From the NCBI RefSeq assembly GCF_040954835.1, contig NC_090716.1, forward strand, positions 1,785,605-1,849,604: a stretch of 64,000 nucleotides of DNA, written 5' to 3'. This document shows, piece after piece, positions 58,255 through 64,000 of this stretch. This DNA is from Lepisosteus oculatus (lineage: Eukaryota > Chordata > Actinopteri > Semionotiformes > Lepisosteidae). A program made the translations under genes and the position numbers. Every line of letters starts with the position of its first letter. Position 1 is the stretch's first letter. The notes beneath the pieces are model-generated. The model made no database searches, was not told the DNA's origin, and saw only the letters and a list, made by a program, of their open reading frames with translations.

Positions 58255-59190
58255 GGCAGAGTGGTGTCTCTGTGGCTCAGGACCAGCGCCTGTGGCTGGA
58301 AGGTTGCCGGTTCAAATCCCACAGCCGGCAGAGGAATCCTACTCTGTTGGGCCCCTGAGCAAGGCCTTTCACCCCAACTGCTCCAGGGGTGCTGTACAAT
58401 GGCTGACCCTGCGCTCTGACCCCCAGCTTCTCTCCCTGTCTGTGTGTCTCATGGAGAGCAAGCAGGGTTTTTTTTCTTATAAAATATACTTTATTCAGAA
58501 AAAAAAACATCTCAAAAGGAAACATCTCACACATTAACACTCCATGTAGTAAAAACAATGGCGGAACGGCGGTGATTGTCCGTTATCAATCATTGCAAGT
58601 GTGGGCGGATTTGCGCTATTATGAGAGTCCCTCCAAACCCTACCACTTGCTGTTAACCATTAATCCCTGTACAGGGTCCATAGTCCTTTCCAGTGCTCCC
58701 CTGCCAGGTCCGCCAGGATCCTCTCCTCCAGCTCCCTCGCTCCCCACTCGATGTTGTGCCGGATGAGATTGTTCCTCGCGTCCCACAGGCCTTTTTTAGT
58801 GAGGGACAGCAGCAGCCACATCAGGAACTGCGTCCCCTTGTCCAATCCGCTAGGTGCCAGCCCCAACAGAATGCACTGGTAACTGAGCACCGCACCTGTC
58901 CCCAGGAGTTGCATGGTGTTGTCCATTCTGCCCCACACCGTCTTGGCGAAGGGGCAGCTCCAGAACACGTGCTCCTGAGTCTCCTCGACGAAACACGTGT
59001 CCCGGGGGCAATGCGGATTCCTGGAGATCGAGTGTCTGTAGAGGACCTCTCTGGTAGCCAGTCTCTTGTGTACGGCCATCCAGTTGAGGTCCTTCAGTTC
59101 GTTGTCCAGTTCTTTCGGCTGCGTTCCTTCCCAAGCAGGGGTATTGTATGTGAAAAGACAAATTCCTAATGCAAGAAATTAAGTGATCTT
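58255..59190 (+). mobile_element. tRNA-derived SINE, copy 5, split by a LINE
   Basis: The left part, 58255-58467, has the A/B boxes (GGTTCAAATCCC) and body to ATGGAGAGCAAGCAGGG. The right part, 59132-59190, resumes with CAAGCAGGGG and the tail GACAAATTCCTAATGCAAGA. The nine bases CAAGCAGGG are present on both sides of the intervening 664-base LINE. Confidence 0.9.
58468..59131 (-). mobile_element. 5'-truncated LINE (Tx1/L1-like) inserted in a SINE
   Basis: The minus strand encodes MAVHKRLATREVLYRHSISR, then HCPRDTCFVEETQEHVFWSC, PFAKTVWGRMDN and LADLAGEHWKGLWTLYRD before a stop near 58660. This is the zinc-finger region (C-x-C/ H-x4-C type) at the C-terminus of fish L1/Tx1-like reverse transcriptases. 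A 3' UTR, an AATAAA (complement of TTTATT near 58492) and a poly(A) run (T8 at 58468-58475 on the + strand) follow. Truncation at the 5' end and target-site duplication are the usual signs of target-primed reverse transcription. Confidence 0.88.
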
Positions 59191-59690
59191 ATCTTATTTC
59201 TGCTGCAGGTTAGCTGCCCTGGGTCTTGTGGGTTGGAGTGTGCAAAGGTGAGAGAGCAGCAGCCCTGACAGCAGAGGGAGTTGAGGCAGAGAGAGAGAGA
59301 GCACGCAGTGTACAGTGTTTCTGCAAGCTGCTTCGGCCCCGTGTGCCTCTGCACTTCACAGTATTTAAAAACACGGGCTGCTGTAATTAAAGACTGCATT
59401 GATATTCCGAGTGCTTTTGTAATGGAAATGGGTGACAGTGGGCTGGAGAGGGAGAGTGGGTGGAAGGAAGGAGGAGGGGTGAGGTGTAGAGTAATCAGAG
59501 GGGCGAGACAATACCTGCGATCCCTTTCTAAGGGCTGCTGGTCTGCCTGTGTGATGTCACCCCATTGCCCCCGTCTTTGCAGAGCGCAGTTCAAAGGGAT
59601 GCTGATGTTGTTATTTTGGCCTTGTGGGTCGTCGTCATGTTCTTCTAGGTGGTGGGATGTGCGTTACTCCCTGGCCTCCGTGGTCAGCGG
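59191..59690. other. Unassigned DNA between LINE/SINE and 59-bp minisatellite
   Basis: No known element or gene is visible. The last 60 bases (TGTTCTTCTAG, then GTGGTGGGATGTGCG) could look like an acceptor plus short open frame (WWDVRYSLASVVSGTRTVQL), and its end is the start of the minisatellite. I cannot tie it to a known protein. Confidence 0.35.
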
Positions 59691-59699
59691 GACACGCAC

Positions 59700-61030
59700 T
59701 GTCCAGTTAGTGCTGACAGACCCTGCAGATCTCTCTCTGAAGGGGTCACTACACACACTGTCCAGTTAGTGCTGACAGACCCCGCAGATCTCTCTCTGAA
59801 GGGTCACTACCCACACTGTCCAGTTAGTGCTGACAGACCCCGCAGATCTCTCTCTGAAGGGGTCACTACACACACTGTCCAGTTAGTGCTGACAGACCCC
59901 GCAGATCTCTCTCTGAAGGGGTCACTACACACACTGTCCAGTTAGTGCTGACAGACCCCGCAGATCTCTCTCTGAAGGGGTCACTACACACACTGTCCAG
60001 TTAGTGCTGACAGACCCCGCAGATCTCTCTCTGAAGGGGTCACTACACACACTGTCCAGTTAGTGCTGACAGACCCCGCAGATCTCTCTCTGAAGGGGTC
60101 ACTACACACACTGTCCAGTTAGTGCTGACAGACCCCGCAGATCTCTCTCTGAAGGGGTCACTACACACACTGTCCAGTTAGTGCTGACAGACCCCGCAGA
60201 TCTCTCTCTGAAGGGTCACTACACACACTGTCCAGTTAGTGCTGACAGACCCCGCAGATCTCTCTCTGAAGGGTCACTACACACACTGTCCAGTTAGTGC
60301 TGACAGACCCCGCAGATCTCTCTCTGAAGGGTCACTACACACACTGTCCAGTTAGTGCTGACAGACCCCGCAGATCTCTCTCTGAAGGGGTCACTACACA
60401 CAATGTCCAGTTAGTGCTGACAGACCCCGCAGATCTCTCTCTGAAGGGTCACTACACACACTGTCCAGTTAGTGCTGACAGACCCCGCAGATCTCTCTCT
60501 GAAGGGTCACTACACACACTGTCCAGTTAGTGCTGACAGACCCCGCAGATCTCTCTCTGAAGGGTCACTACACACACTGTCCAGTTAGTGCTGACGGACC
60601 CCGCAGATCTCTCTCTGAAGGGTCACTACACACACTGTCCAGTTAGTGCTGACGGACCCCGCAGATCTCTCTCTCAAGGGGTCACTACACACACTGTCCA
60701 GTTAGTGCTGACGGACCCCGCAGATCTCTCTCTGAAGGGGTCACTACACACACTGTCCAGTTAGTGCTGACGGACCCCGCAGATCTCTCTCTGAAGGGGT
60801 CACTACACACACTGTCCAGTTAGTGCTGACGGACCCTGCAGATCTCTCTCTGAAGGGGTCACTACACACACTGTCCAGTTAGTGCTGACGGACCCTGCAG
60901 ATCTCTCTCTGAAGGGTCACTACACACGCTGTCCAGTTAGTGCTGACGGACCCTGCAGATCTCTCTCTGAAGGGTCACTACACACACTGTCCAGTTAGTG
61001 CTGACAGACCCCCCCAGCTCTCTCTCTGAA
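59700..61030 (+). repeat. 59-bp minisatellite downstream of saal1
   Basis: The unit (58 or 59 bp, depending on three or four Gs) contains CTGTCCAGTTAGTGCTGACA, GACCCCGCAGATCTCTCTCT and GAAGGGGTCACTACACACA. About 22 copies. There is a gradient: early units have CTGACAGACC, later ones CTGACGGACC, then GACCCTGCAG. Confidence 0.97.
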
Positions 61031-64000
61031 GGGTCACTACCCACATTGACCAGTTTGGCCAGGGAGAATTTATTGTTGTTCTTCTTCCTTGACCCTGACG
61101 CGTCTCTGTCCGCTGTTGTGCGCCCAGGTTCACTCCGGACCGTGCTCGCTCGCTCTGTTTCCTCGGCCCACGTGCCCGGCCTTCGCTCTGCCCGAGCGTG
61201 CTCTGCTCCGCGGGGCCCGCCGGCGCTCCTGCCTGGTTCCGTGCGGGTGAGCCTCTTGCTCGGGCAGCCAGCAGGGCCGGAGGGCGAAAGAGGCTCACTG
61301 AGCCGTCAGTCTTGCCTGAGCCTGACGAGAAGTGACTGCTCGCTCGCGGGCGGGAGGGGTGGGGGGGAGGGGGTGCTGGGCCGCTGGAGTCCGGGAGCCC
61401 GTCGGCGGGTCAGGACCTGGAGTGAGGAAAGAGGCAAAGAGACGCAGAACTTCCTGTCAGCTGTGAATCCTGTCTCCCCACTCCCTCCCCCTTCCTTCTC
61501 GAACCCTCTCCCTTTCTCTGGCTTCGTCCCGACGCGCGGAGGGAGAGAGAGACTGCTGAACGGACCTGACGTCGTCAGCTCTGGTTTAAACTCGATTTTT
61601 TCCACAAACGAAACTACGGTAGGAAAAAAAATGTGACTGGCTCCTGGAAACCTGCTTAGCTTTTTCGAGCAGATAAAAACAATTTTTTTCGAGCGAAATC
61701 AAGCTAATTTAATGCAGTGGAAGACGCAGTGGAGTATGTCGTTGGGAGTTCGGCCGGGGCTAAAATCCTAGCTGGGGGTCGCGAGGGCCAGGCATGGCGA
61801 GCCGAGGCCAGGCATGGCGAGCCGAGCGTCACACCTGTGAGCCAGCAGGCCCACCCGGACACGTGCCGTCCCTGCCCCTCTTCCCCAGGATCCTGAAGTA
61901 CTGTGCGCTCCGCGATAATCAGAGCCCAGAGGTGATTTCCTGAGTCGGGCTGCTCCTCTATCTAAAGTCAACAGCAGGATAATGAAGCCTTTCTCCAGCC
62001 CCGTCTGTCCTGGGTCCGTCGCACCTCTCCGCACCTCCAGAAATAGCCCATTGACGCCACACAGCTCTTAATTAAGGACGCGCGACGCCTGCTTCCGCCC
62101 CCCCTGCGCTCATCACCTGTGCTTTTCAGGTCCGCGCGTCCGTTGTTTCACAACCACGGAGACTTTCCGCGAGGGGGGAAAATCCCCCGACGCGCGATAC
62201 GATGCACACCTTTGCCGTTTTGGAAAGGGGGTGGATGAGGGTTGGGACGGCAGGCCTGAATCATCCCCGGAGGTCCTGCCCGGCCCAGAAAGAGTCATGA
62301 AGAGCTCCCCCCTCCCGCCAGCGGGGGGCACCACCTCCGCGCGTCTTGTGTGCGATGAGCCGGGGCGGCGGAGACGTGGCCCCCTCTTCATGTTGTTCTG
62401 TTAGCCCCCCCCACCATCAGCATCACCACCACCACCCCGCTTGCACAGCTGTCTGGTCTGTCTGGAAAGATGTGCCCTTCGTTAGAAACCAGCCCATCCC
62501 CCCCCTCCCCCCAGCTCTGGGCCGCGCGCCTGCTGGCGGACTCCCTCTGCCCCTCCCACTGTAGGACGGGGGGGGTTGGGTGGGGTCAGCAGCCTGGCGC
62601 GTACAGCCCAGAGCAGAGAGGCCGATTGCAACATGGCGAACCACGGGCCAGGGTGGAGGCATGGTAACTCAGGCGGCAGGGGCGTCTAGCTCCTGTTGTC
62701 CCAGGTTCGATCCCAGGTAGGGCCAAGCGATGGGGCTCTGATTCCTTCCAGACGGCTCCCAGGTCTGGTCAGCCTGCTTTCCAGATGAGTACAGGGAGGT
62801 TAATCCTTCCGGGGGTAATAGGCCGACCGGAGCGTGATGCTGATCCCATCACCTCCACCTCCAGTGTCGGAGGGTGTAGGAAAATGGTGGCCCATTCCCC
62901 CATGATGGCCCTGATGGCCTGGAAAGGGACCTACCCTACTCCCAGGGCAGGACGAAGCAGAGTGTGTCAGACCAGGGCGGGGAGCCAACTTGGTCATTGA
63001 CTGTGACAGAACTCCTCGGCTCGGAGTCCAGACTCCAGAGGCCGTGGCCGTGCAGAAGTGTGTCAACAGGCAGCGAGGTGTGAGGACACCCTGGGCTGCC
63101 CAGCCCTCACCCCTCTCCGCACTCTGAGGGGACCGAACCCCAGATGGTGAAGAGGGATATGGACAGACGGAGGTCTGTCGGTGACGTGTCTTGACCGCGG
63201 AGGGGCTGAGCCACAGCTGTGTCCTAACAGGGGGGAAGGGCAAAACATTTTCCGTTTTGTCCGAGCGGATTCCTGCCACGTTCAGGCCCAGCGTTTCCGA
63301 CGTGTAGCCGGGCTGGAAAAACAGATTGTAATTAAAGCAGGGAGATCCCCTCCCTGTCTCCCTGCAGGATACGAAGGGCCATGCTGCAGGTGTGTGTGTG
63401 TGTGTGTGTGAGGGCGTTCTAGCGTTCTTAGAGATGTACGTTTCCCCCAGCAACGATATTCCTAGCCGTCTTTATCTGGGGCTTTTATAAGTCTTGCACT
63501 TGCGCCATTTCCCTGTTTAATTACTGCAGCTTTATGATGATGTATTCAAGGATGCTGTGTAACCGAGCAGAGCATTGCTGCAGCCTTTCTTCCTGTAACA
63601 ATGAGGAGGTGAAGCGCTTTTCTAATGTCCTGATTGAGTCATCCCCGTGGAGCTTACAGCTTGGGTCCCCTGGGTCTCCCTGGTTGGCACTGGTGGGATT
63701 GGATCTCCAAACCGTGGGGTCCATGCTCCCCTCGCCCAGCGCTGTCTCACAGCTGCCTTCCCTGCCGCGCAGAGCTCTCGATCGGCCCCTTGTTTTCCCC
63801 CTTCTGGCCTGTTTTCCTCGTCCGCTCTCTTGTTCGGTAACTTCCAGCTTCACACACAGACAACTCTGCGGCGCCTCTCGGTTCCCATGCTGGCTCGCTG
63901 GGTTCAACAGCCCGCCAGTGTCTGGATCTGTATGTGACGCTACAGAAGACAGGGGCGAAATCCACGTGTGAGACAGGCCCCACAGCCCACAGTGGGCTGC
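61031..64000. other. 3' end of window: no gene recognised
   Basis: Bases 61090-61650 are CpG-rich and could be a promoter or first exon of a gene beyond the window. Bases 61640-62340 and 63000-64000 show no recognisable gene. Short open frames, including a His-rich one near 62410, lack coding support. Confidence 0.4.
62655..62960 (+). mobile_element. Possible tRNA-like SINE, third family
   Basis: A B-box-like CAGGTTCGATCCCAGG at about 62701, followed by a long body (GATGCTGATCCCATCACC, GGCCCATTCCCCCATGATGG), suggests an old tRNA-derived element. There is no second copy in the window, so the assignment rests on the B box alone. Confidence 0.35.

Noticed and set aside
62346-62564. His-rich short frame (HHQHHHHH)
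   Set aside because: It arises from a short CAC/CAT repeat, with no conserved context, no splice pattern and no family match.

Overview
The window is vertebrate nuclear DNA, most likely from a ray-finned fish. The basis is four split genes with GT-AG introns and clear vertebrate orthologues, tRNA-derived and 5S-rRNA-derived SINEs, a Tc1-type transposon relic and LINE tails of fish type. The coding exons are GC-rich, which may point to an early-diverging fish, but the species cannot be fixed from sequence alone. No bacterial, phage or viral gene was seen.

Layout. Bases 1-516 hold a 5S-type SINE. gtf2h1 (TFIIH subunit p62, + strand, 14 coding exons, 548 codons) runs from 1964 to 16292, with a long 3' UTR ending near 17650. 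hps5 (BLOC-2 subunit, + strand, 22 coding exons, about 1051 codons) runs from 19674 to 37052, with its 3' end near 38375. A serum amyloid A gene (saa, - strand, 3 coding exons, 122 codons, with a TATA promoter near 41.4 kb) lies tail-to-tail with hps5. saal1 (serum amyloid A-like 1, + strand, 12 coding exons, about 473 codons) runs from 43753 to 56156. From 57 kb to the end there is no gene I can support, only SINEs, a LINE nested in a SINE, a displaced copy of saal1 exon 6, a 59-bp minisatellite and unannotated DNA. The cluster SAAL1-SAA-HPS5-GTF2H1 is also found together on human chromosome 11p15, so this is an ancient syntenic block and not a functional operon. Its products work separately: transcription and DNA repair (p62), lysosome-related organelle biogenesis (HPS5), acute-phase apolipoprotein (SAA) and an armadillo-like protein (SAAL1).

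The unusual feature is the amount and placement of minisatellite DNA. By adding the spans I list, roughly a third of the window is tandem repeat, nearly all inside introns or 3' UTRs, and many arrays start within tens of bases of a splice site. Two arrays (hps5 intron 3 and saal1 intron 7) consist of copies of the local 3' splice acceptor, with the authentic acceptor as the last copy. A third (hps5 intron 20) repeats an AG/GTGAG sequence. Two arrays (gtf2h1 intron 10 and saal1 intron 11) lack stop codons so completely that the upstream exon's reading frame stays open for more than a thousand codons if the intron is retained.
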